Below, in pieces: positions 34,112 to 43,162 of a DNA stretch of 46,912 nucleotides. The DNA is from Pirellula sp. GTDB lineage: Bacteria > Planctomycetota > Planctomycetia > Pirellulales > Pirellulaceae. Below the pieces are notes generated by a model, which saw only the letters and a list, made by a program, of their open reading frames with translations, did not search any database and was not told the origin of the DNA. The stretch spans positions 1-46,912 of the forward strand of contig JAJTEK010000049.1 of assembly GCA_021299695.1 (NCBI GenBank). Reading direction: 5' to 3'. Position numbers and translations under genes: made by a program. Positions within the stretch are counted from its first letter, which is position 1. Every line of letters begins with the position of its first letter.

Positions 34112-37100
34112 ATGTTGTTACGGAGTGTTTTAGCTCGATTGCTGGTAGTCTGTGGGTTGTGGTTTTCCACTGCGGATTTGGGTGCGGCTTTGGGTCAGGA
34201 AACGATTTCCTTCAATCGGGATATTCGCCCGATCCTATCGGAAAATTGTTTCTTTTGTCATGGACCTGATACCAATAAGCGCGAAGCGGGCTTGCGACTC
34301 GATACGCGCGAGGGGTTGCATGGCACTGAGACGAGCACTGAGACGAGCACTGAGACGAGCACTGAGACGAGCACTGAGACGAGCACTGGAACAAGCACTG
34401 GGGGGGACAAGTCCGATCGTCCGACCAGAACCGGTGTGGTCGTTGCGGGTAAACCCCAAGAGAGTTTGCTCATCGAGCGGATCGAGACCCAGGATGCTGA
34501 GCTTCACATGCCCCCGCACGAGAGTGGCAAGAAGCTCACGGCCGAGCAGATCGAACTTCTCAAGCGTTGGATATCCCAGGGTGCGCAATACGAGGGGCAT
34601 TGGGCTTTTGTGCCCCGCAAGAGCTCTGGGATTTCAACCGACGAACCTATGCGAGATCGAATCGATGCGCTGATCTCCGGGGAGTTGACCAAGCATGGGC
34701 TCAAGGCTGGCACCAAGGCCGATCGGGTCACGCTCCTGCGGCGTTTGTATTTCGATCTGACCGGTTTACCTCCGACCCAAGCGCAGGTCCAGGAGTATCT
34801 CCAGGACGAGTCTCCGGAGGCTTATGAGCGCCTGGTCGATCGACTCTTGGCGTCCTCCCATTTCGGAGAACGGATGGCGATGTGGTGGATGGACTTGGTC
34901 CGGTATGCCGATTCGGTAGGCTACCATGGGGACCAGGAGATGAGTGTATCACCGTTTCGGGAGTATGTGATTGATTCGTTCAATGCCAACAAGCCGTTCG
35001 ATACCTTCACCATCGAGCAATTGGCAGGGGATTTGTTGCCATCGCCGAGTCTCGAGCAGCGGATTGCATCGGGTTACAACCGCCTCGGGATGATGAGCGC
35101 CGAGGGTGGCGTTCAGGACCGAGAGTATTTGGCCAAGTACATGTCCGAGCGCGTGAGGAATGCCAGCGGGACTTGGTTGGGGATCACGCTCGGGTGTGCC
35201 GAGTGCCACGATCACAAGTTCGATCCCCTTTCGGCCAAGGACTTCTATAGTTTCGGTGCATTTTTTGCAGACATCAAGGAGCGGGGTTTGTACTCCGGAG
35301 CCAATGCCGATGGCAATTGGGGGCCTTATGTGAAGGTCCCGAGTCGGTCGCAGGAGGCCGAGTTGTCTGCGATCGATCAGAAGATCTCTTTGGTGCAGGG
35401 ATTGATCGACAAGAACACTCCAGAGTTGCTTGCGGATTTGGAGGCTTGGGAAGCCACGCAGGCCACTTGGACGGTTTTACAAGCCGACTCTCTGGTGTCG
35501 CTCGAAGGGGTCTCGCTCAAGGGGTTGCCTGATGGATCGTATTTGGCCAGCGGCAAGAATCCTGCCAACGACACCTATTTGATGACGGCCAGCAGTTTGC
35601 CTGCAGGAGTCACAGCGTTTCGACTCGAGGTCTTGCCCGATGGATCGTTGCCCAACAAGGGACCTGGTCGCGCCGGGAATGGGAATTTTGTGCTTTCGGA
35701 GTTTGTGGTGCATCATCGCAAGTCCGATGGGACGGTCGAGCCAGTGGCTTTGGTCGATGCGAGTGCGACCTATGAGCAGACCGGGGCAGCCGGAGGGAAT
35801 CCTTATGGCAAATGGTCGGTCGCTGGGGCCTTGGATGCCGACAAGAAGGGTCGCCAATGGGGATGGGCGGTCATGGAGCAGGTCGGCAAGGCCCATGCGG
35901 CGGTCTTCCAGACGGCCGACGATTTGAAGATGGGGCCTGGGGAGTCGATCGTCGTAGGGCTTTGGCAGAACTTGGACAATCCCCATCACACGATCGGGCG
36001 ATTTCGACTATCGGTCACGACCGCTAAGCGGCCCGTTGGAGTCGCTTCGAGTTTGCCAGCGGAGGTCGAGGGGATTTTGGCCAAGTCGCCAACGGACCGA
36101 AGCCTTCAGGAAAAGGAGAAAGTATTGTCCCATTATCGAACGATTGCTCCGAGGCTTGAGCCTCAGCGGCAGGAGTTGGTCGTCTTGCGCAAGAACCGCG
36201 AGGAGCTCGAGAAGCGGATTCCGACGAGTTTGGTTACCGAGTCGGTCGAGCCTAGGATGGTGCGGGTCTTGGCCCGGGGCAACTGGATGGACGAGATGGG
36301 GCAAGTGGTCTTGCCGGCTTACCCCGAGTCTTTAGCGGCCTTGACCCCGAACGCAAGGACTGGGACTGCCGGTCGGCTGACCCGATTGGATCTGGCCAAG
36401 TGGATCGTCGATCCGAACCATCCGCTGACCTCACGAGTCCTCAGCAATCGACTGTGGAAGTTGCTCTTTGGGGTTGGGATATCGCGTCGACTCGATGATT
36501 TAGGAGCGCAAGGGGAGTGGCCTAGCCATCCGGAGTTGCTCGACGAATTGTCGCAATGGATGATCGACACGGGATGGGACATCAAGCGATGGCTCAAGAC
36601 GGTCTTGATGACGGAGGCTTATCAGCGTTCGTCGCTGGCAGAGCCGGGGGTAGGGGACAAGGATCCTTACAATCGTTACCTGTCGCATCAGGGTCGGTTT
36701 CGGTTGGATGCCGAGATGGTTCGCGACAACGCATTGAGTGTTGGCGGATTGTTGGTAACCAAGCTCGGCGGTCGGAGCGTTCGGCCTTATCAGCCTTCAG
36801 GGTATTGGGCATATTTGAATTTCCCGCAGCGAGAGTGGCAAAACGGGGCCGGAGAGGAGTTGTATCGTCGAGGTCTATACACGCATTGGCAGCGACAGTA
36901 TTTGCATCCTAGTTTGCTGGTCTTTGATGCACCCAATCGCGAGGAGTGCACCGCAGAGCGTCCACGATCCAACACGCCGCTTCAATCGTTGGTCTTGCTC
37001 AACGATCCGACGTACATCGAAGCCGCACGGAGTTTTGCAGAGCTGATCCTCAGGCGCGGTGGGGACGACATGGACAAGCTTCGTTATACCTTTGAACGAG

Positions 37101-37318
37101 CTTTGTCGAGGTCCCCGACGGTCCAGGAATTGGAGGTATTGGAGGGGTTGTACCGATCGCACTTAGAGCAGTTTCGCGGATCGGTCTCATCGGCCAAGGA
37201 GTTGCTTGGGGTAGGGAGTCGTCCTGTTCCCGAGGACCTAGATGCGGCGCAGTTGGCTGCTTGGACGAGTGTTGCAAGGGCGGTGATGAATTTGCATGAG
37301 TTCATCACTCGGTATTGA
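34112..37318 (+). CDS. PSCyt1/DUF1549/DUF1553 cytochrome-containing protein
   Basis: A 1068-residue secreted protein of the planctomycete-type PSD family. After a signal peptide (about 30 residues) comes the PSCyt1 domain with haem motif CFFCH at 46-50 and a possible axial Met in ELHMPPHESG. DUF1549 follows (RIDALISGELTKHGL, RRLYFDLTGLPPTQAQVQEYL, HFGERMAMWWMDLVRYADSVGYHGDQ). Then comes a middle concanavalin-like part and DUF1553 (RLDLAKWIVDPNHPLTSRVLSNRLWK, PNREECTAERPRSNTPLQSLVLLNDP). An in-frame run of TETS units at 72-95 is encoded by a 12-bp VNTR. Its role is unknown; such proteins usually pair with DUF1501 proteins, as here. Confidence 0.92.
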   Translation: MLLRSVLARLLVVCGLWFSTADLGAALGQETISFNRDIRPILSENCFFCHGPDTNKREAGLRLDTREGLHGTETSTETSTETSTETSTETSTGTSTGGDKSDRPTRTGVVVAGKPQESLLIERIETQDAELHMPPHESGKKLTAEQIELLKRWISQGAQYEGHWAFVPRKSSGISTDEPMRDRIDALISGELTKHGLKAGTKADRVTLLRRLYFDLTGLPPTQAQVQEYLQDESPEAYERLVDRLLASSHFGERMAMWWMDLVRYADSVGYHGDQEMSVSPFREYVIDSFNANKPFDTFTIEQLAGDLLPSPSLEQRIASGYNRLGMMSAEGGVQDREYLAKYMSERVRNASGTWLGITLGCAECHDHKFDPLSAKDFYSFGAFFADIKERGLYSGANADGNWGPYVKVPSRSQEAELSAIDQKISLVQGLIDKNTPELLADLEAWEATQATWTVLQADSLVSLEGVSLKGLPDGSYLASGKNPANDTYLMTASSLPAGVTAFRLEVLPDGSLPNKGPGRAGNGNFVLSEFVVHHRKSDGTVEPVALVDASATYEQTGAAGGNPYGKWSVAGALDADKKGRQWGWAVMEQVGKAHAAVFQTADDLKMGPGESIVVGLWQNLDNPHHTIGRFRLSVTTAKRPVGVASSLPAEVEGILAKSPTDRSLQEKEKVLSHYRTIAPRLEPQRQELVVLRKNREELEKRIPTSLVTESVEPRMVRVLARGNWMDEMGQVVLPAYPESLAALTPNARTGTAGRLTRLDLAKWIVDPNHPLTSRVLSNRLWKLLFGVGISRRLDDLGAQGEWPSHPELLDELSQWMIDTGWDIKRWLKTVLMTEAYQRSSLAEPGVGDKDPYNRYLSHQGRFRLDAEMVRDNALSVGGLLVTKLGGRSVRPYQPSGYWAYLNFPQREWQNGAGEELYRRGLYTHWQRQYLHPSLLVFDAPNREECTAERPRSNTPLQSLVLLNDPTYIEAARSFAELILRRGGDDMDKLRYTFERALSRSPTVQELEVLEGLYRSHLEQFRGSVSSAKELLGVGSRPVPEDLDAAQLAAWTSVARAVMNLHEFITRY
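34325..34396 (+). repeat. 12-bp in-frame tandem repeat (VNTR)
   Basis: ACTGAGACGAGC is repeated five times perfectly at 34325-34384, followed by one degenerate unit, ACTGGAACAAGC. Each unit is four codons (Thr-Glu-Thr-Ser) and preserves the frame. Confidence 0.95.
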
Positions 37319-37364
37319 AATTGTTCGTTCGATGGGATCTCGCATACGAGAGGATAGCAATCAG

Positions 37365-38795
37365 ATGAGTTCAAGAATCGATGGGATAGGACGCAGGACA
37401 TTTTTGCAGCGTCCCGGGATCAGTCTTGGGGCCATGGCATTAGGTTCGCTTTTGGGTCGAGAGAATCGGGCGATGGGTTTCGATGGCCCGAGCGGCTTGC
37501 CGGGTGTCCTCGAGCCGCTGCATCATGCGCCTCGGGCCAAGCGGATTATCTGGTTGTACATGGCCGGCGGGATGACGCATCTCGAGACGTTTGACCATAA
37601 GCCCAAGTTGGCACAGATGCATGGTCAGGCGATGCCCGAGTCGATCACCAAAGGTCAGCAGATTGCGCAGTTGCAGGGTCAAAAACTCAATTGTTTTGCT
37701 CCGCAGCATGCCTTCAAGCCGTGGGGACAGAGCGGTCAGGTGATCTCGGAGATTTGGCCGCAGTTGGCCTCCAAGTGCGCCGACGATTTGTGCGTGGTTC
37801 GATCGCTTCACACCGACGCGATCAACCACGATCCTGCGCATACGTTTATGAACACCGGTTCGATGAATAGCGGTCGACCGGCGATGGGTTCCTGGTTGCT
37901 CTATGGGCTCGGATCCCAGACAGAGAATTTACCCGGGTTTGTGGTGATGGTATCGACGGGCAAGTATGGGCAGCGGCAGCCGATCGCGGCACGCCAGTGG
38001 CATTCGGGTTTTTTGCCTGGACAGTATCAGGGTGTTGAGTTTCGAGGGACAGGCGACCCGGTGTTGTATGTCGGCAATCCCAAAGGGATCGATACGCTTA
38101 AGCAGCGTCAGGTGGTCGATGCGATCGCCTCGCTCAATGGGATAGCCAACCAGAGGCTTGAGGATCCCGAAATAGCCACACGGGTTCGGCAGTATGAGCT
38201 GGCGTTTCGGATGCAGACGAGCGTACCGGAGTTGATGGACGTGTCGAAGGAGCCTGAACATATTTTCGATTTGTATGGGACCAAGGGTGGCGATGGTTCG
38301 TTTGCGTCGAATTGTCTGCTGGCTCGTCGGTTGGCCGAGCGAGGGGTACGTTTCATCCAGTTGTACCATCGCGACTGGGATCATCATGGTGCCGTCAAGG
38401 CGCACTCGGAGGGGACGGCCAAGGAGGTCGACCAGGGAGTCGCGGCGTTGATTACGGATTTGAAGCAAAGGGACATGCTCAAGGACACGATTTTGGTGTT
38501 TGGCTCGGAGTTTGGTCGCACGCCGATGGCCCAGGGGGATGGGCGCGATCACCATTTGGCTGGCTTTACGATGTGGTTTGCCGGTGGAGGATTTAAGCCT
38601 GGTTTGAGTTACGGCTCGACCGACGAGTTTGGCTACCATGCGGTTGAGAATGTCGTATCGGTACACGACATCCACGCGACGCTTTTGTATTTGCTCGGGA
38701 TTGATTACCAGCGATTCAGTTACAAGTTCCAGGGGCTCGATTCGCGGCTGACCGGCGTGGAACCTTGCCGGGTGGTCCATGAGTTGTTTGCGTGA
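37365..38795 (+). CDS. DUF1501 family protein with Tat-type signal
   Basis: The product is 476 residues and belongs to the sulfatase-like DUF1501 family. The N-terminus IGRRTFLQRPGISLGAMALGSLLG is a twin-arginine export signal. Family text includes KRIIWLYMAGGMTHLETFDHKP, ADDLCVVRSLHTDAINHDPAHTFMNTGS, MGSWLLYGLGS, RFIQLYHRDWDHHGAV, LVFGSEFGRTP and DGRDHHLAGFTMW, so the predicted metal-binding Asp and His residues are in place. The ATG at 37365 has AGAGGA upstream and starts 46 bases after the PSCyt1 gene. The last bases, GTGA, overlap the next start, coupling it to the metallopeptidase. It probably acts with the PSCyt1 protein. Confidence 0.9.
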   Translation: MSSRIDGIGRRTFLQRPGISLGAMALGSLLGRENRAMGFDGPSGLPGVLEPLHHAPRAKRIIWLYMAGGMTHLETFDHKPKLAQMHGQAMPESITKGQQIAQLQGQKLNCFAPQHAFKPWGQSGQVISEIWPQLASKCADDLCVVRSLHTDAINHDPAHTFMNTGSMNSGRPAMGSWLLYGLGSQTENLPGFVVMVSTGKYGQRQPIAARQWHSGFLPGQYQGVEFRGTGDPVLYVGNPKGIDTLKQRQVVDAIASLNGIANQRLEDPEIATRVRQYELAFRMQTSVPELMDVSKEPEHIFDLYGTKGGDGSFASNCLLARRLAERGVRFIQLYHRDWDHHGAVKAHSEGTAKEVDQGVAALITDLKQRDMLKDTILVFGSEFGRTPMAQGDGRDHHLAGFTMWFAGGGFKPGLSYGSTDEFGYHAVENVVSVHDIHATLLYLLGIDYQRFSYKFQGLDSRLTGVEPCRVVHELFA

Positions 38796-40348
38796 GTCAA
38801 CGTATCGTGAGCAATTCCGCAATGCGTTACCAGATGCAGTCCTGTCGGCAGTATGGCAAGTGTATCAGTGGATATCGGCCGACGCGTAAGTCCCAGGGGA
38901 TTTCCTATAGGCGATCGAAAAAGAAATCGGTGATCGAATCGATTAGCGAATCGACTCACAGTTCCTACTCGCCGGAATTGCTTAGATACCAAAAGACCAT
39001 TGAAACACCCGCAGAAGACTATTTGTTTTACCGTCAGAGTTTCAGGGGTATCCCGGTCAGCAATGGGTGGCTTCGGATCGATGAATTGGCCTCGAACAAG
39101 GAGTTCCTGGGGGTGCATTCTCGGATTCTGGATGATGCGGGAATCGGACAGATCGAATCGGTTGGTGAGTTTAAGCCACGGGTCAAAGAGCAGGCGGCGG
39201 TGTTGAAGTCCAAGTTGGCGATGGGTCCGACTCGTCAATGGGATGTGCTGGACACCAAGTTGTGTTATCGCATCGATAAACACAAGCCTAAGTTGGCCTG
39301 GAAAGTTCAGCTTGCTGAGAGCAAAGGGGTTCGGTCCGGGGATGTGTACATCGATGCGTTACGCGGAACACGGATCGTGGTACTCAAGTCCACCTGGTCG
39401 AGCCTCATGGCAAAGGGGTTTGTGTTTCGACCGAATCCATTGGTCCACATGGATGCTGATGCATTGCCGGATCCTAAGCTTTTGCCGACAGCGAGTTACA
39501 TTCAGGTCCCCATTCCGGTATCCCGAAGCAGCCGTGTACTGCGGAATGACTACGCCTATGCGTGGAGTCCTAATTCAGAATCGCATGCAACTGCGGGTCA
39601 ATTCTTTTATGACGCTTCGGACGTTCGATTTGGGCAGACGATGGCATTGTACTATGCCACATGGATGCAGCTTTATTTAGGTAAGACGTTGGGTTTTTCG
39701 CGTGCCAATCCTGGTCAGGTCGAGTTCATCGTTGGGTTCAACCGAGAGGACAATAGCTACTATGATTTGGCTCGCAATCGAGTATATCTAGGTCTCGGTG
39801 GAATCCCTGACTTTCAGGATGCCGAGGTGATTTTGCATGAGTACTCCCATGCGATCCACTCGGTGATCAATCAACCGTTGAGTTTAAACAAAAGCTCGAT
39901 CAATTTCCTTGAGGGGTTCTGCGACTACATGGCCTTGTCGACCTGTGAGCACTTCAAGGTCAAGCATGGGGGGTTGTCCCAGGAATTCGCGGCTTGGGAC
40001 GGATGGAAATCAGGGCGGAGAGTTCGAGATTCCTTAGGTATCCGAAGAGCCGACGATGACGATTTATTGTCGGACACCGAGAATCAGATTCACTCGACCG
40101 ATCGGTCGGATCGAGCCTCGGAGTTTTGGACCGGAGTGTTATGGGACCTACGAGAGGCCGTTGCGGGCTCAAAGGCAGGGCATGGCGATTCGGTGGTGCT
40201 CGGGGCGCTCTATAAAATAGACGCGCCTTACACAGCGTCGAATTTCGCGAAAGCGATGCTTTTGTACAATCGCAGTCACTACAGTGGGCACAAGGAGAAG
40301 AGCATCGTGGAGGTCTTCACCCGTCGTGGTATTCCTGTAGGTCTTTAG
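38792..40348 (+). CDS. gluzincin metallopeptidase (M36/M4-like) without visible signal peptide
   Basis: The product is 518 residues with a GTG start that overlaps the DUF1501 stop as GTGA. The catalytic site is HEYSH (His349, Glu350, His353) followed by the third ligand Glu374 in FLEGFCDYMA, as in fungalysin/thermolysin-type zinc peptidases. Residues 60-200 may form an FTP-like propeptide (FRGIPVSNGWLRIDEL, KPKLAWKVQLAESKGVRSGDVYIDALRG). The N-terminal 50 residues are basic and lack a hydrophobic segment, so export is unexplained. An internal ATG at 38822 does not give a signal peptide either. It converges on the lipoprotein gene with three bases between stops. Confidence 0.75.
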   Translation: MSQRIVSNSAMRYQMQSCRQYGKCISGYRPTRKSQGISYRRSKKKSVIESISESTHSSYSPELLRYQKTIETPAEDYLFYRQSFRGIPVSNGWLRIDELASNKEFLGVHSRILDDAGIGQIESVGEFKPRVKEQAAVLKSKLAMGPTRQWDVLDTKLCYRIDKHKPKLAWKVQLAESKGVRSGDVYIDALRGTRIVVLKSTWSSLMAKGFVFRPNPLVHMDADALPDPKLLPTASYIQVPIPVSRSSRVLRNDYAYAWSPNSESHATAGQFFYDASDVRFGQTMALYYATWMQLYLGKTLGFSRANPGQVEFIVGFNREDNSYYDLARNRVYLGLGGIPDFQDAEVILHEYSHAIHSVINQPLSLNKSSINFLEGFCDYMALSTCEHFKVKHGGLSQEFAAWDGWKSGRRVRDSLGIRRADDDDLLSDTENQIHSTDRSDRASEFWTGVLWDLREAVAGSKAGHGDSVVLGALYKIDAPYTASNFAKAMLLYNRSHYSGHKEKSIVEVFTRRGIPVGL

Positions 40349-40351
40349 TAC

Positions 40352-41347
40352 CTAGCGCTTTTCCTGGAACTTGTGGGAGACCCTCGATACTTGCGGGGCT
40401 TTGTCGGTTGTTGCGAAGGATCCATTTTCGGCAGACCATGGCTTGGTCGGATCGATCGGCACGGTTGGGATTGCATGGATCTTTTGGAACTGCAAAACGC
40501 CGTTGACGAAGACCATTCCATAGATGTCTTGGGTGTCGCAGCAGACTTGTTGGGCTCCTCTGGGCTCTACAGGACAGGCTTGGAAGGGCATGAATCCTAC
40601 GTAGCGCCACCCATAGAGTTGTTTGCGTCCATGCGGGTCGCAAGCGATGACGGCTTCGTAGAAGCCGAACGGGACGTTCGATCCGTAGATCGTAGCCGGT
40701 GGTGCGGGTGCTTGTTGGGTGAGATTCTGGCCCGGATTTTGGGCTGATTTCTCCAAAAGTCCTGGGGTGGGCGACAAAGCGCCGATTAGCGAACCGATAC
40801 TGCCGATGATTTCGGCAGTTTGTTGATCGGTCTCTGCATTGAGCGATGTGAGGTTCCAGCCGTTTTCAAGTTCGAATTCGAAATTGCCTGTGCCGAGCCC
40901 GGGTTTGAGGTTGATGGCGTATTCCTCGGAGAAATCGGGAAGGTACTCGAGCTTCATCGATATTTTCTGGCGGAGCGGCGGGGCGATTTCGACCTTGTTG
41001 TCTAATCCCTTATCCCCCCCTTGTAGGTCCATTCTTTGATCATCCTCACGCACATCAGGCGGTTGTTTGGCGCTTGCTAGAGCGACTTTGGATGTGTTTG
41101 TTGGTTTTTCGGCAACTTTGACTTCAAGCGGGGAGTCTTGGAAAACGCTCATCACAGGTGCTTTGTCCTCCCCCGCGCTGGCGATGTCACCGGAGATAAA
41201 GAGGTAGGGTTTGGGTCGGTAGTACCGTACACCTTTCGTGTAGTCCCCTTGTACTTTTTTGACCTCGACACGGGTACAACCCGAGAGCATCGAGCTGCTA
41301 AGGGCTAGGACAGCCCCGACAAGAGCGAACATTTGGTTCTTTTTCAT
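40352..41347 (-). CDS. hypothetical lipoprotein
   Basis: The product is 331 residues. The signal KKNQMFALVGAVLALSSSML ends in the lipobox Leu-Ser-Gly-Cys (Cys24). The first half of the mature protein is low in order, with charged and Pro/Ser-rich parts and an Asp/Gly-rich stretch near 105-120. The second half has more fold-like text (ISMKLEYLPDFSEEYAINLKPG, GTGNFEFELENGWNLTSLNAETD, FGFYEAVIACDPHGRKQLYGWRYVGFMPF), with a cysteine pair in QQVCCDTQD. I do not recognise a family. It is likely on the outer membrane. Confidence 0.6.
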   Translation of the reverse strand: MKKNQMFALVGAVLALSSSMLSGCTRVEVKKVQGDYTKGVRYYRPKPYLFISGDIASAGEDKAPVMSVFQDSPLEVKVAEKPTNTSKVALASAKQPPDVREDDQRMDLQGGDKGLDNKVEIAPPLRQKISMKLEYLPDFSEEYAINLKPGLGTGNFEFELENGWNLTSLNAETDQQTAEIIGSIGSLIGALSPTPGLLEKSAQNPGQNLTQQAPAPPATIYGSNVPFGFYEAVIACDPHGRKQLYGWRYVGFMPFQACPVEPRGAQQVCCDTQDIYGMVFVNGVLQFQKIHAIPTVPIDPTKPWSAENGSFATTDKAPQVSRVSHKFQEKR

Positions 41348-41543
41348 GGCATTTTTCCTCGAGCATTTTTTTAACTTGGTGAGATAACGATAGGTCCTTT
41401 AGAAGCATTCCGACCCTTTGTCTTGATTATCGTCGTTCCTTCCGATACAACCCAAATTGAAAGCAGCCGTCGATCAAAACTCTCCTATTTTGTGCAGATT
41501 TACTCAGGATCACGGCCTGGTCGAACCAAGGAACGATGGATCC

Positions 41544-42710
41544 ATGAATGGCATTGAACGCGATGAGCATTGGATGAAATTGGCGTTGGAGTTGGCCAAA
41601 GGTGGGGAGGGTTGGGTCGAGCCCAATCCGATGGTCGGTTGCGTGGTGGTTTGCGATGGAGAGTTGATCTCAAGCGGTTATCACGAGAGGTTTGGTGGAC
41701 CGCATGCAGAGGTTCATGCCTTGCGAGGTCTCGATGCGGAGCGGTTGTCGCGATCGACCGTCTACGTGACGCTTGAGCCCTGCGCGCATCATGGCAAGAC
41801 CCCACCGTGTGTCGATTTGTTTTTGGAGCGACCGGTTCGGCGCGTCGTCGTGGCGATGGAGGATCCATTTGCCCAGGTATCTGGCCGGGGGATATCGAAG
41901 TTGCGCGAGGCCCAAATCGAGGTCCATGTCGGTGTTTCTCGGGCCGAGTCCAGAGCGCTCAATGCTCCCTATCTGAAGCGACTCGAAACGGGTTTGCCTT
42001 GGGTGATCGCCAAATGGGCGATGAGTCTCGACGGTGCGATAGCGACCCGGACGGGGGATTCGAAATGGATTTCCAATGCTGTATCTCGGCATCAGGTGCA
42101 TCGCTTGCGATCTCGGGTCGACGCGATCCTTGTCGGGAGTTCGACGGTGCTTGCCGACGATCCTATGTTGACGGCTCGGTTAGGTCCCGAAGAGCCCATT
42201 GCGCGTCGAGCGACGCGGGTGGTATTGGATCGTCGGTTTCGAATCGGTCTTGAGAGCCAGTTGGTGCGCAGTGCCAGGGATGTACCGGTCTTGGTGGTTG
42301 TCGATCGTGAGTCGACACGAGGCCAGGCGGCCAAGCATCGGGCATTCTGCGAGGCGGGAGTAGAGTTCTTGGAGTTTGAGCCTTCCTTGGCTAGGGATTC
42401 CCGAGCGGGTCTTGAGCGGATGCTCCGAGAGGTTGCCGACCGTGGGGGTAGCAATCTGCTTGTCGAGGGTGGTGCGGAGGTCTTGGGTGGGCTATTCGAC
42501 GCGGGTCTGGTCGATCAGGTGGAGTGTTTTATTGGGCCCAAGGTGATTGGTGGAAAGGGTGCAACACGAGCCGTTGCCGGTATAGGAATGAGCGAAATTT
42601 CCAAGGGTTTTGGCTTCGATAGAGTGCGTTGGGAGTCGCTCGAGGGGGATCTGCATTTCTCAGGGGTTCTGGCAAAGTGTCCGTCGGAAACACTTGCGGC
42701 TTTGGAGTGA
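41544..42710 (+). CDS. ribD: bifunctional riboflavin biosynthesis protein RibD
   Basis: A 388-residue enzyme with deaminase and reductase domains, steps two and three of riboflavin synthesis. The deaminase has NPMVGCVVV, then the zinc ligands His54 in GGPHAEVHAL, and Cys80 and Cys89 in LEPCAHHGKTPPC. The reductase follows from about residue 150 (WVIAKWAMSLDGAIATRTGDSKWIS, VDAILVGSSTVLADDPMLTARL, NLLVEGGAEVLGGLFDAGLVD). Both domains look complete. The ATG at 41544 has AAGGAACG upstream; an extension to 41457 is not family-like. No FMN riboswitch was found upstream and no other rib gene is adjacent. Confidence 0.94.
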   Translation: MNGIERDEHWMKLALELAKGGEGWVEPNPMVGCVVVCDGELISSGYHERFGGPHAEVHALRGLDAERLSRSTVYVTLEPCAHHGKTPPCVDLFLERPVRRVVVAMEDPFAQVSGRGISKLREAQIEVHVGVSRAESRALNAPYLKRLETGLPWVIAKWAMSLDGAIATRTGDSKWISNAVSRHQVHRLRSRVDAILVGSSTVLADDPMLTARLGPEEPIARRATRVVLDRRFRIGLESQLVRSARDVPVLVVVDRESTRGQAAKHRAFCEAGVEFLEFEPSLARDSRAGLERMLREVADRGGSNLLVEGGAEVLGGLFDAGLVDQVECFIGPKVIGGKGATRAVAGIGMSEISKGFGFDRVRWESLEGDLHFSGVLAKCPSETLAALE

Positions 42711-42888
42711 TGGGAACTCGGGATTTTATGGCAATTACCATCCCTGGTGGTTCGACTCGCTTGACAGTTACCCGGGAGACGAGTTGTAATAGCGGTTAGT
42801 TCTACCCTGACGGAAATCGGCATGGCTGAGTTTCCCAGTTAGGGCTTGCAAGGTCCTTTTGATATTCACTCAAAGTTGAGGCAGTAAC

Positions 42889-43080
42889 ATGCGATTTAAA
42901 CTTTTGCTAGCCATGTGCTTGGCATCGATGCCTATGTGCTTGGTCGGTTGCGATTCGAGTAGTGAGAACACGGTCGGTACCGGTAGCAAAGAGCCGCCAC
43001 CGGACGTCAAGGAGCGGATTGAAAAAGAGCAGAAGATGCGAGAAGAAGCCGCAGCGAACGCAGCGAAGAACCCGATGTAA
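42889..43080 (+). CDS. small lipoprotein
   Basis: A 63-residue protein. The lipobox is Leu-Val-Gly-Cys (Cys21) after a short hydrophobic signal. The mature part is about 43 residues, polar and charged, with PPPDVKERIEKEQKMREEAA forming a likely helix. GAGGCAG lies about 5 bases before the ATG. A strong terminator lies 41 bases after the stop, supporting a real transcript. Function is unknown; small planctomycete lipoproteins of this type are common. Confidence 0.6.
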   Translation: MRFKLLLAMCLASMPMCLVGCDSSSENTVGTGSKEPPPDVKERIEKEQKMREEAAANAAKNPM

Positions 43081-43120
43081 AGCGGACGTCAAGCACCTTA
43101 TGGGTTAGCTGAACGAGTCG

Positions 43121-43152
43121 AAGGCCTCTTGGGATTCCCAGGAGGCTTTTTT
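43121..43152 (+). terminator. strong Rho-independent terminator, possibly bidirectional
   Basis: A 10-bp stem (GCCTCTTGGG pairs with CCCAGGAGGC, one T-G pair) with a 3-nt loop, extended by A/T pairs outside, is followed by a run of six Ts at 43147-43152. It ends the small lipoprotein transcript and may also act on the xer gene arriving from the other side. Confidence 0.85.
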
Positions 43153-43162
43153 CGTTGACCAG

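Noticed and set aside
41348-41543. FMN riboswitch upstream of ribD
   Set aside because: None of the conserved FMN-element words was seen in the 196-base gap.
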